The position numbers and the translations under genes were made by a program. The notes beneath the pieces were generated by a model. The model was not told where the DNA came from and made no database searches. It saw nothing but the letters and a program-made list of their open reading frames with translations. 64,000 nt of DNA from Kiritimatiellaceae bacterium (lineage in GTDB: Bacteria > Verrucomicrobiota > Kiritimatiellia > Kiritimatiellales > Tichowtungiaceae), in assembly GCA_013141415.1 (NCBI GenBank), contig JABFQY010000003.1:457729-521728 (forward strand). The letters are read 5' to 3'. Positions 44,122 through 51,549 of the stretch are shown here, in pieces; the stretch's first letter is position 1; every line of letters starts with the position of its first letter.

Positions 44122-45537
44122 ATGGCGGAACAGTATCTAGGTCAAATTCAGGTGCAGCGGATGGAGCAGTCGCTCACTCCGCAGATGCTCCAATCCCTGA
44201 AAATTCTGCAAGTCCCGATTCTCGACCTCCAAACCATGATCCGCGAGGAAATGGATCAAAACCCCACCCTCGAGCGCGAAGCCCCCGAAGTGGAACAGTC
44301 CACCGATTTCGACGAGGCCGCCCGCGAAGAACTGCGCGAGGAGCGGGAAATCGGCGAACTGACCGAGCTGGCCGAGTGGGACGCCGACTTCCGCAGTAAC
44401 CGCGAAGTCGCCCGCTCTCAGGGCGACGACGAACGCTATCAGTTCATGATGGATTCCATCGAAGGCGCCGCCTCGCTTCAGGAACATCTCCTTCAGCAGC
44501 TCACCCTCGCCGGACTCGATGCCCGCGAACGCGGCATTGCCGAAGTCATCATCGGCAGTATTGACGACGACGGCTACCTCCAGCTCGATCTCGACGGCAT
44601 TATCGGCTCCACGCCCGAATTTCCCGAAGAACTGTTCGAACGCATCATCACCGTCATTCAAGGTTTCGACCCCGTCGGCGTCGGCGCACGCGACCTGAAA
44701 GAGTGCCTTCTGCTCCAGCTTCGCCACCAAGGCCGGGGCGAATCGCTGGAAGCCATCCTTGTGCGCGACCATCTCGACAAACTCGGCGCCCACCAGTACG
44801 AGCAGATTGCCCGCGCCATGCGCCTGCCGATTGAAAAAATCAAAGAACTCTCCGCCGCCATCGCCGACCTCGACCCGAAACCCGGCCGCAACTACACCGC
44901 CGACAAAACCGAATACGTCATTCCGGAAATTTCGGTCGAGAAAAAAGGCGGCGTCTGGACCGTCACCCAGAATAAAAGTCCCTACCCGCGCCTGTTCATC
45001 AGCCAGAAATATCTCGAGCTGCTGAAGGACAAAGCCGTTGCCGCCGACACCCGCAAATATATCCGCGAAAAAATCGCTAAGAGTAAATTTTTCATCCGCA
45101 GCATCGACCAGCGGCAGGACACCATCTACCGCCTTGCCTGCGAGATTGTCCGCGTTCAGGAGGACTTTCTCGAAGAAGGCATTTCCGGCCTGAAACCGCT
45201 CACCATGAAACAGGTCGCCGAAATTCTGGAAGTCCACGAAACCACCGTCAGCCGCGCCTGCAACGGAAAATATATGGCCACGCCGCAGGGCACCTTCGAG
45301 TTCAAATACTTCTTCACCACCGGCGTTGCCCAGGCCGACGGACGGATCATCTCCAACGCGTCCATCAAAAGCGCGCTGGCCGCCATCGTCCGCACTGAAA
45401 GCAAGCGCCACCCGCTTTCCGACCAACGGATCGCCGACGAACTTTCCAAGCAGGGATTCGATATCGCCCGCCGCACCGTCGTCAAATACCGCGAACAGCT
45501 CAAAATCCTCCCCGCCCGCCTCCGCCGACAAACTTGA
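44122..45537 (+). CDS. rpoN: RNA polymerase sigma-54 factor
   Basis: 471 residues. Region I is glutamine-rich (QRMEQSLTPQMLQSLKILQ), followed by an acidic region II, a core-binding domain, a helix-turn-helix (EILEVHETTVSRACNGKY) and the RpoN box ARRTVVKYRE near the C-terminus. Sigma-54 requires AAA+ activators to open promoters. A GTAG hairpin pair lies 17 bases past its stop. Confidence 0.97.
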   Translation: MAEQYLGQIQVQRMEQSLTPQMLQSLKILQVPILDLQTMIREEMDQNPTLEREAPEVEQSTDFDEAAREELREEREIGELTELAEWDADFRSNREVARSQGDDERYQFMMDSIEGAASLQEHLLQQLTLAGLDARERGIAEVIIGSIDDDGYLQLDLDGIIGSTPEFPEELFERIITVIQGFDPVGVGARDLKECLLLQLRHQGRGESLEAILVRDHLDKLGAHQYEQIARAMRLPIEKIKELSAAIADLDPKPGRNYTADKTEYVIPEISVEKKGGVWTVTQNKSPYPRLFISQKYLELLKDKAVAADTRKYIREKIAKSKFFIRSIDQRQDTIYRLACEIVRVQEDFLEEGISGLKPLTMKQVAEILEVHETTVSRACNGKYMATPQGTFEFKYFFTTGVAQADGRIISNASIKSALAAIVRTESKRHPLSDQRIADELSKQGFDIARRTVVKYREQLKILPARLRRQT

Positions 45538-45553
45538 TGAAACATTTAAAATT

Positions 45554-45626
45554 GTAGGACGCGCTTCCCGTATTCGGGAGCGTGTGCTGAACACAGGCTC
45601 TCTGGATACAGAGAAGCCTGTCCTAC
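45554..45626. repeat. REPIN downstream of rpoN
   Basis: Begins GTAGGACGCGCTTCCCG at 45554 and ends GCCTGTCCTAC at 45626, so both ends carry the GTAG foot in inverted orientation. The left hairpin matches 41998-42030, the right hairpin the GACAGGC family. A composite of two REP types. Confidence 0.8.
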
Positions 45627-45651
45627 AAGTAAAAAAATACTACGCCCCGCC

Positions 45652-46239
45652 ATGACAAACCTTCACATCACCAAAGACGAAATCAACCGCCTGCCGATGA
45701 AGCAGTATGAAGGCCCGATTCACCTGATCCGCACGCCGGACGACGCGGAGCGCGCCGCCGTAAGGCTGAAGAAAGAGACTCTGCTGGGATTCGACACCGA
45801 AACCCGACCGACCTTCCGCGTCGGCGAATATTACCAGCCGTCCCTTCTGCAACTGGCGACCGGAACCGAAGTCTTCCTGTTTCAGATCAAACTCACCGGT
45901 CTGACCAGCGGACTGTGCGAAGTACTTTCCAGCCTGGACATCATCAAAACCGGCGTGTCCATCCGCTCCGACGTCAGCGAACTGCGCAAACTGACCGCCT
46001 TTGAACCGGCCGGATTTGTCGAACTGGCGGAACACGCCAAAAGAGCGCACATCAAAAACCTCGGACTGCGCGGACTGGCCGCCCTGCTGCTGGGCTTCCG
46101 CGTTTCAAAACGGGAACAGACTTCCAACTGGGCGAAAAACGAACTGACCGAATCCCAGATCCGCTACGCCGCCACCGACGCCTGGCTCGGCCGCGAAATC
46201 TACCGGCACATGGACGGACTTGGGCTGATCAAAAGTTAA
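45652..46239 (+). CDS. RNase D-like 3'-5' exonuclease domain protein
   Basis: 195 residues. The DEDDy exonuclease motifs are LGFDTETRP (Exo I), a central IKTGVSIRSDVSEL (Exo II) and IRYAATDAWLGREIY (Exo III, with the Tyr four residues before the Asp). Only the nuclease domain is present, without the HRDC domain of RNase D. Single-domain proteins of this kind process RNA 3' ends or DNA. It ends four bases inside the convergent osmC-like gene. Confidence 0.85.
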   Translation: MTNLHITKDEINRLPMKQYEGPIHLIRTPDDAERAAVRLKKETLLGFDTETRPTFRVGEYYQPSLLQLATGTEVFLFQIKLTGLTSGLCEVLSSLDIIKTGVSIRSDVSELRKLTAFEPAGFVELAEHAKRAHIKNLGLRGLAALLLGFRVSKREQTSNWAKNELTESQIRYAATDAWLGREIYRHMDGLGLIKS

Positions 46240-46670
46240 ACGGCGGAAATTTTAACCGGCGCGCCGTTGAGCAAATTGAAAGAAACCGGGCAGCGGGCAT
46301 CGACTTCGTGAATGAAGGCTTCTTTTTCTTCCGCCGTCAGGTCGGCGTCAACATCTACCAATATCCGAAATTCCTTAAAGCCGACCGGATCGTCCGTCGG
46401 TTTGCCGAGCAGGCCATCCGTGTTGATGTCGCCTTCGACGGTGATTTTCATGCCGCGCAGCGCAATCCGCTTCTGCATCGCAACGATCCGTCCGATGGTG
46501 CCGATGCATCCGGCCAGCGAAACCAGTAGGTAATCGAGCGGCGTCGGTCCGGCATCCGTTCCGCCCGCGTTCGCCGGCTGATCGACAATCACCTTGTGCC
46601 CGTGCACCGAACTCTCCAGCTTAAACTTCGCATCCAGCACCGATTCCACTTTTACCGTTTTTATCGCCAC
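46236..46670 (-). CDS. OsmC family protein
   Basis: 144 residues from a GTG with AAAAGGAGA upstream. TPLDYLLVSLAGCIGTIGRIVAMQ contains the redox-active Cys of the first OsmC motif, and VDARCPVSFNLLNG holds the second Cys. OsmC/Ohr proteins reduce organic hydroperoxides, though the distant members may bind other ligands. It follows priA on the same strand after a cluster of hairpins. Confidence 0.88.
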   Translation of the reverse strand: MAIKTVKVESVLDAKFKLESSVHGHKVIVDQPANAGGTDAGPTPLDYLLVSLAGCIGTIGRIVAMQKRIALRGMKITVEGDINTDGLLGKPTDDPVGFKEFRILVDVDADLTAEEKEAFIHEVDARCPVSFNLLNGAPVKISAV

Positions 46671-46701
46671 AGCTTTCTCCTTTTAAACCCCATTATGGAC
46701 T

Positions 46702-46792
46702 GCGGCGGCTTGCCGCCGCTTTCACAGGCGAAGCTTGCTTCGCCCGCTCACCGAAGCAAGCTTCGGTAACCAAAGCGCAGGCAAGCCTGCGC
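46702..46792. repeat. Cluster of four perfect short hairpins
   Basis: In 91 bases: GCGGCGGC/GCCGCCGC (46702-46719), GGCGAAG/CTTCGCC (46727-46744), CCGAAG/CTTCGG (46751-46766) and GCGCAGGC/GCCTGCGC (46775-46792). They lie between priA and the osmC-like gene. No GTAG foot is present, so they are a different palindromic family from the REPs elsewhere. Confidence 0.85.
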
Positions 46793-46806
46793 ACTCCAAA
46801 CCTTTT

Positions 46807-49704
46807 TCACAATAACGAAGTTGCATCCACATCCACCGTCACCTTAACCGTCTTCGGCAGTTTCATCATTCCGAACGCCGCGCGGATGGCGTCATTCATC
46901 GTTTTCGTCCGCGCCGCCCGCAACAGAATCTGCCAGCGGTATTCGCCGCGCATCCGGGAAATCGGCGCAGGGATGGCCGGTGAAAGTACAATTCCACCCG
47001 CCGCCGTTTTTTCTAAACATTGGAAAAGCTTCTCCGCCGTCGCTTCCACCTCGGCCTCGTTTTTGCCGCGCAGTGTAATGCAGGTCAAATGAGTATAAGG
47101 CGGATAACCCAGCTCTTTGCGGAAGGCCATCTCCTGTTCGCAGAAACCTTCAAAATCCATTCGCCGCGCGGCCTGTACCGCCGGATGGTGCGGCGTGTAG
47201 GTTTGCACGATCACCTCGCCAGCCGCCTCGCCGCGCCCGGCGCGGCCCGCTACCTGCGTCAGCAGTTGAAATACCCGCTCCCCGGCGCGGAAGTCGGCCA
47301 TGTGCAACGCGTGGTCAGGATTCACCACGCCGACCAGCGTGACGTTCGGAAAATCCAATCCTTTGGCGATCATCTGCGTGCCGATCAGAATATCGATTTT
47401 GCCGGTGCGGAATTTTGCCAGTACATCGCGGTGCGCATTCTTGCGGCGCATCGTGTCGGAATCCATCCGCTCGATCCGCGCTTTCGGAAACAGCTTTAAC
47501 ATCACTTCTTCAATTTTTTCCGTACCGGCGCCGCCGTGGCGGAACTTGTCGGACTTACACTCCGGACAGCGCACCGGCACCGGTTTTTCTTCGCCGCAGA
47601 TGTGGCAGACCAGCTTTGCCCGCGCCTTATGAAACGTCATGCCGACACTGCAATGCTCGCATTCCGCCACATAGCCGCAGTCAGGACAGATCAGCGACGA
47701 AGCGAATCCGCGCCGGTTCAGGAAAATCATCGTCTGTTCGGCGCGGTCAATCCGGATGCGGATGGCTTCGACCAGCTCGCGAGAAAACAGCACCGGCTTA
47801 CCTTCCCGCTCTGCCGCAATGCGCATGTCCACAATATGGATCGGCGGCATCCGGCGGTCGTCCACGCGGATCGGCAGTTCGACGTAGCGGTATTTGCCGC
47901 TCTTCGCATTGGCGTAGGATTCCAGCGCGGGCGTCGCCGTACCCAGCACGACGGCGCACTTTTCCATTCTGCCGCGCATCACGGCGGTGTCGCGGGCGCT
48001 GTAGCGCGGCACTTCGTCCTGCTTGTAGGTCGGCTCGTGCTCTTCGTCCACCACGATCAGGCCGAGATTATGAACCGGCGCAAACAGCGCCGAACGTGCG
48101 CCGACCACAATCTGCGCTTCGCCGGAGCGGATGCGGTGCCACTCGTCGTAGCGTTCGCCGTCGGACAGCGAGCTGTGCAGAACGGCCACCCGCTCCGGCT
48201 TATCGGCAAAGCGCGAGCGGAAACGGTCAACGGTCTGCGGCGTCAGCGCGATTTCAGGCACCAGTACAATCGCGCCTTTGCCCTGCTCCAGCGCATGGGA
48301 AATCGCCTGTAAATAAACTTCCGTCTTGCCGGAACCGGTCACGCCGTGAAGAAGCAATACCGGCGGATCGGTTTCGTCCATCGCTTCGACAATCTGTTTC
48401 AGTGCCACGGACTGCTGTTCCATCAGCGCCAGCGGTTCGGTCTTGAGCAGTTCAACGCCTTCGTGCGGATCGCGGTAAACCGACTCGTTGGAAATCGTCA
48501 CCAGGCCCTTTTTCTCCAGCGTTTTGATGGTTGCCGCAGAAACTTCCGCCGCAACCGTCAGCTCCATTAGGAGCATCGAACCGGCGCGTTGAAGAAGATC
48601 AATTATTTTTTGCTGTTTGGGAGTTAACGTAGACGCGACGCCCCCGTCGCGTTCTTCTCTCTTAAAAATGCTGTATGTCCCTGATGCAAGCCCTTTGGGG
48701 TTTTCTTCAATATACCGCCTGAACTTTTCCAGACTCTCCGGACTGCGCACGATATGGTCAAATGACCCCTTCTGCCAAACCGACTCAGACTGTCCTGTCA
48801 GTTTCTTGATCTTCCGGGCAGATATTGATTTCCACGCCTGAACAATCGCGGAAAGAGTGTGGTCTCCAAGAGGAGAGACCAAAACATGGACATGATTCGG
48901 CATAACAATATAACTTCGGAGATCATACTGCACACCCTGCTTTGCATACAGTGCATCAACAACAGGCTTGCGTAGTTCCGGTCTTTGAAAAACGCAGAAA
49001 CCAGATCCCTGATCAAGCCAGCGCTCGAAGCGTTCTGTAAAACAAGTTCGGTATGTCTGTTGCCACTCAGCTAAATGCGACGAGGGCGTCGCATCTACGT
49101 TGTCTTCTGTAGACACGACGCCCTCGTCGCGTCCTGCCGCTGGTTTAGGGTTTTCAGCAAGCCATTCATCCCGTTCCTTCTGCCACTGCTTCAGCTTTTC
49201 CTGCGGCAAAGAGTCAGCCAGCCGGAAAGTCACGAAATAGGTAGTGCCGTCCTGCCGCCAGTGCGAAAGGCTGCCGCCAGAAGAATGAGAAACAGCCAAG
49301 GATAAATCAAAACTGTTAAAACGCGACGAGGGCGTCGCGTCTACATTCAGAGAAACCGTCAGCTGTTTCTTGCCGCCACTTTCTTTGTTGCGGACAACGG
49401 CGGGAAGCAGAGTCCGCACGCAGGTTTCGAATGGTGCCAAATAGTAAGAAGACATCCAGCGCGCTAACTCCATGACCGATTCGGTAACCAGCGACTTTTC
49501 GCCCAGTACTTTACCGATGGGTTTGAGATCACCAAAAGCCGACTTATCCGCAAAACCGACCACGAAGCCGGTCACCGTCCGCGACCGGAACGGCACTTCG
49601 ACCCGCGAGCCGATCTCGACCAGCGGACGGAGCGGCTCGGGAATCAGATAGTCGAACTCACGGTCCAGCGAGAGGTCAACAGCGACTTTGGCAATGCGGT
49701 TCAT
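46807..49704 (-). CDS. priA: Primosomal helicase PriA with an in-frame transposase domain insertion
   Basis: 965 residues against about 730 for PriA. Residues 1-120 are the 3' DNA-end binding domain; residues from about 360 resume with the winged helix (TPKQQKIIDLL), Walker A GVTGSGKTE (residues 454-462), DEEH, four zinc CxxC pairs (CPDC, CEHC, CHIC, CPEC) and the C-terminal WRWQILL-type block. Residues 121-358 are a complete Y1 transposase domain of REP-associated type (HUH His271/His273, Tyr331), flanked by REP hairpins that are themselves translated. Removing them leaves 726 residues, a normal PriA. The frame has no stop. The ATG at 49704 gives the standard PriA start. Whether the fusion protein works or is processed is unknown. 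Confidence 0.95.
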   Translation of the reverse strand: MNRIAKVAVDLSLDREFDYLIPEPLRPLVEIGSRVEVPFRSRTVTGFVVGFADKSAFGDLKPIGKVLGEKSLVTESVMELARWMSSYYLAPFETCVRTLLPAVVRNKESGGKKQLTVSLNVDATPSSRFNSFDLSLAVSHSSGGSLSHWRQDGTTYFVTFRLADSLPQEKLKQWQKERDEWLAENPKPAAGRDEGVVSTEDNVDATPSSHLAEWQQTYRTCFTERFERWLDQGSGFCVFQRPELRKPVVDALYAKQGVQYDLRSYIVMPNHVHVLVSPLGDHTLSAIVQAWKSISARKIKKLTGQSESVWQKGSFDHIVRSPESLEKFRRYIEENPKGLASGTYSIFKREERDGGVASTLTPKQQKIIDLLQRAGSMLLMELTVAAEVSAATIKTLEKKGLVTISNESVYRDPHEGVELLKTEPLALMEQQSVALKQIVEAMDETDPPVLLLHGVTGSGKTEVYLQAISHALEQGKGAIVLVPEIALTPQTVDRFRSRFADKPERVAVLHSSLSDGERYDEWHRIRSGEAQIVVGARSALFAPVHNLGLIVVDEEHEPTYKQDEVPRYSARDTAVMRGRMEKCAVVLGTATPALESYANAKSGKYRYVELPIRVDDRRMPPIHIVDMRIAAEREGKPVLFSRELVEAIRIRIDRAEQTMIFLNRRGFASSLICPDCGYVAECEHCSVGMTFHKARAKLVCHICGEEKPVPVRCPECKSDKFRHGGAGTEKIEEVMLKLFPKARIERMDSDTMRRKNAHRDVLAKFRTGKIDILIGTQMIAKGLDFPNVTLVGVVNPDHALHMADFRAGERVFQLLTQVAGRAGRGEAAGEVIVQTYTPHHPAVQAARRMDFEGFCEQEMAFRKELGYPPYTHLTCITLRGKNEAEVEATAEKLFQCLEKTAAGGIVLSPAIPAPISRMRGEYRWQILLRAARTKTMNDAIRAAFGMMKLPKTVKVTVDVDATSLL
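48629..49344 (-). mobile_element. RAYT/REP element inserted in frame in priA
   Basis: Inverted REP hairpins bound the unit: on the gene strand it opens GTAGACGCGACGCCC at 49344 and closes with the mirror copy ending GTCTAC at 48629. Between them lies a transposase of the REP-associated tyrosine family: TYFVTFRLADSLP near the start, IVMPNHVHVLVSP with the HUH pair, and FRRYIEENP with the catalytic Tyr. The 716-base span is one short of a multiple of three. A further REPIN sits inside the transposase (49077-49131). The element is read as part of PriA. Confidence 0.92.
49077..49131. repeat. REPIN inside the priA-borne transposase
   Basis: Two hairpins of the ACGCGACG/CGTCGCG family, CGACGAGGGCGTCGC...CTAC (49077-49098) and GTAG...CCCTCGTCGCG (49109-49131), with a 10-base spacer. 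The GTAG feet face each other, opposite to the order at 51369. It adds about 18 translated residues to a loop where the xseA transposase has none. Confidence 0.85.
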
Positions 49705-49742
49705 TGGGAACAGAGAGTAGCCACGAAGAGCACGAAAAGACA

Positions 49743-49768
49743 CAAAAAATAAGCGGCCAAAGCCGCTT
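49743..49768 (-). terminator. Rho-independent terminator between yjbQ and priA
   Basis: AAGCGGC (49751-49757), loop CAAA and GCCGCTT (49762-49768), followed on the minus strand by a six-T run. It overlaps the yjbQ stop, so priA is expected to need its own promoter. Confidence 0.8.
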
Positions 49769-50183
49769 AATCTCCAATGATTTTCACGAGGACGCGCTTG
49801 TCGCGCAGGCCGTCGAATTCGCCGTAGAAAATCTGCTCCCACGGGCCGAAGTCGAGCTTTCCGCCGGTGACGGCGCAGACGACTTCGCGCCCCATGATCT
49901 GTCGTTTCAGGTGGGCATCGGCGTTGTCCTCAAACCCGTTGTGCGCGTACTGGCTATGTGGTTTTTCCGGCGCCAGCTTTTCGAGCCATTTGTCGAAATC
50001 CTGATGCAATCCGCCTTCGTCGTCGTTGATGAAAACGCTGGCGGTGATATGCATGGCATTGACGAGACAAAGTCCTTCTTTGATTCCGCTTTCGCGCAGA
50101 CACCCGTTCACTTCAGGAGTGATGTTGATAAAGGCGCGCCGACGCGGCGCTTTAAACCAGAGTTCTTTGCGATAGGATTTCAC
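49767..50183 (-). CDS. yjbQ: YjbQ/UPF0047 family protein
   Basis: 138 residues from a GTG with AGGAG upstream. Family motifs: [26 protein letters not shown] and [16 protein letters not shown], including the His/Glu cluster of the metal site. Family members have thiamine-phosphate synthase side activity but no settled role. It is the third gene of the nadD-rsfS-yjbQ operon and its stop overlaps a terminator. Confidence 0.9.
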   Translation of the reverse strand: MKSYRKELWFKAPRRRAFINITPEVNGCLRESGIKEGLCLVNAMHITASVFINDDEGGLHQDFDKWLEKLAPEKPHSQYAHNGFEDNADAHLKRQIMGREVVCAVTGGKLDFGPWEQIFYGEFDGLRDKRVLVKIIGD

Positions 50184-50203
50184 TGGCCGCTCCTGTCAAC
50201 GGT

Positions 50204-50698
50204 TCAGGCTTTCGGCAGCGCGATACGCTTAGCGTCGTTCCAAAGTTTTTCGAGGTCGTATAGATTGCGCATCTCAAAACTGAAAACGTGAATCATCACG
50301 CCGTCGTAGTCCACGATGACCCAGCCGCTGTCGCCGGTTCCGGCGGCGCGGTAGCCTTCGTACTGCTCGTTTTTGCAGAGGCGCTGAAGACCGTCGCTCA
50401 ACGCCTTGAGGTGCGGAGCATTGGCGGCGGTGGCGATGATGAAATAATCATACAGACTGGACAACGGACGCATGTCGAGTATGGCGATATTCTCGGCCTT
50501 TCTGTCGTCCAGGAACTTGACCGCCTTCTGCACAACCTCCGACAATGGCCCCGCTTTGGGAGCCGCCTTCTTCGGCACGGCCTTGGCGGGTTTTACGACT
50601 GGCTTCGCCTTGGGGGCGGCCTTGGCAGCTTTTTTGACCGGTTTCGAGGCGACAGCTTTTTTAACCACCTTTTTCTTCGTCACTTTTTTCTCAGCCAT
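50204..50698 (-). CDS. rsfS: Ribosomal silencing factor RsfS with lysine/alanine-rich N-terminal tail
   Basis: 164 residues. The C-terminal 105 residues are RsfS (VVQKAVKFLDDRKAENIAILDM, YDYFIIATA, GVMIHVFSFEMRNLYDLEKLW), which binds L14 and blocks subunit joining in starvation. The first 55-60 residues are a repetitive Lys/Ala/Pro tail (PKKAAPKA, KPVKKAAKA) resembling histone H1 tails and absent from most RsfS proteins. The ATG at 50698 overlaps the end of nadD (ATGGCTGA), so the two are coupled. Confidence 0.93.
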   Translation of the reverse strand: MAEKKVTKKKVVKKAVASKPVKKAAKAAPKAKPVVKPAKAVPKKAAPKAGPLSEVVQKAVKFLDDRKAENIAILDMRPLSSLYDYFIIATAANAPHLKALSDGLQRLCKNEQYEGYRAAGTGDSGWVIVDYDGVMIHVFSFEMRNLYDLEKLWNDAKRIALPKA

Positions 50699-51311
50699 AT
50701 AATCCATGCTCCGCAATATACATTTCCACTTCTGGCGGCACAAGGTAGCGGATACTCAGCCCTTCCGCCAGCCTCATCCGGATATCAGAGGCGGAAATTT
50801 CGATCTCGTGAATCCGGATCAAACGCTCCATCAGCCGGGTTTTCCAAGGCTCGGAAAGCTTAATCTTTGCCGCAATCTGCGCCGAATCCTCACCGCCACG
50901 CGCAAACGGTACGATGGTACACATTTCGAGCAGTTGATCCACATTCCGCCACGCATGGAGAATGGTCAGCGAATCAAGCCCGACAATGAAAAACAGCTCC
51001 GCGCCGGGATGCTCGGACTGGACCTGCGTCATCGTATCGAAGGTGTAGGAAACCCCGCCGCGCTGAAGCTCCATATCCGAAACCTCAAAGCTCAGATTTC
51101 CCTCCGTGGCCAATTGAAGCATTTCGAACCGGTGACGCCCTTCGGCCAGCGCCTTGCCCTGCTTATGCGGCGGCACGGCGGCGGGCACAAAAATCAGACG
51201 GTCGAGCTCCAGCTGTTCTACGGCGTCCTGTGCAATCGTCAGATGTCCCATGTGCACCGGATCAAACGATCCGCCGAACACCCCGATCCGCTCTCTGTTT
51301 TTTCCAGACAT
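50691..51311 (-). CDS. nadD: Nicotinate-nucleotide adenylyltransferase
   Basis: 206 residues. GVFGGSFDPVHMGHL holds the nucleotidyltransferase HxGH motif and ISASDIRMRLAEG the ISxTxxR motif near the C-terminus. NadD makes deamido-NAD from nicotinate mononucleotide. It begins the nadD-rsfS operon commonly seen in bacteria. No ribosome-binding site is evident; the start is close to a phrase-like repeat that may hold the promoter. Confidence 0.95.
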   Translation of the reverse strand: MSGKNRERIGVFGGSFDPVHMGHLTIAQDAVEQLELDRLIFVPAAVPPHKQGKALAEGRHRFEMLQLATEGNLSFEVSDMELQRGGVSYTFDTMTQVQSEHPGAELFFIVGLDSLTILHAWRNVDQLLEMCTIVPFARGGEDSAQIAAKIKLSEPWKTRLMERLIRIHEIEISASDIRMRLAEGLSIRYLVPPEVEMYIAEHGLYG

Positions 51312-51315
51312 TGGA

Positions 51316-51352
51316 AAATTTTTACCACAGAAAACACAGAAAACACGGAAAA
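51316..51352 (-). promoter_or_regulatory. Phrase-like repeat upstream of nadD, possible promoter
   Basis: On the minus strand it reads TTCCGTGTTTTCTGTG followed by TTTTCTGTGGTAAAAAT, seven bases before the nadD ATG. A related phrase, TTTTCGTGCTCTTCGTGGC followed by TACTCT, precedes the priA start. TGTGGTAAAAAT could act as an extended -10, giving a very short or absent leader. Confidence 0.35.
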
Positions 51353-51368
51353 TCTAATGTTTGGAAAC

Positions 51369-51431
51369 GTAGACGCGACGCCCTCGTCGCGTTTCTTAAC
51401 TGGAACAACGCGACGAGGGCGTCGCGTCTAC
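51369..51431. repeat. REPIN of the priA-insert family in intergenic DNA
   Basis: GTAGACGCGACGCCC... (51369-51391) and its mirror ending GTCTAC (51409-51431), 17 bases apart. The orientation is the same as the two ends of the priA insertion, so this looks like a transposase-free (MITE-like) version of that element. It lies between nadD and the GH5 gene. Confidence 0.9.
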
Positions 51432-51549
51432 ATTCGGGAAAATCTTTACCAGCCTGCCGCGCCGTAGCCATACGAAGGCGGGCCGCCGCACTTGCCGCCG
51501 CGCCTGTCAACTGCTACAAGTCAGAGATTCTCAGAAAAGGAGCCAGCTC

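Noticed and set aside
44137-45594. Long open frame antisense to rpoN (about 485 codons)
   Set aside because: It is the mirror of a strongly coding, GC-rich gene. Composition is Phe/Gly/Asp-rich without motifs, whereas rpoN has all its domains.
46700-46795. CRISPR-like array
   Set aside because: The hairpins differ from one another and there are no equal repeats with unique spacers. No CRISPR was seen anywhere in the window.
48629-49344. Intein in PriA
   Set aside because: No Cys/Ser at the first position, no terminal His-Asn and no splicing blocks; the inserted domain is a Y1 transposase bounded by DNA hairpins.
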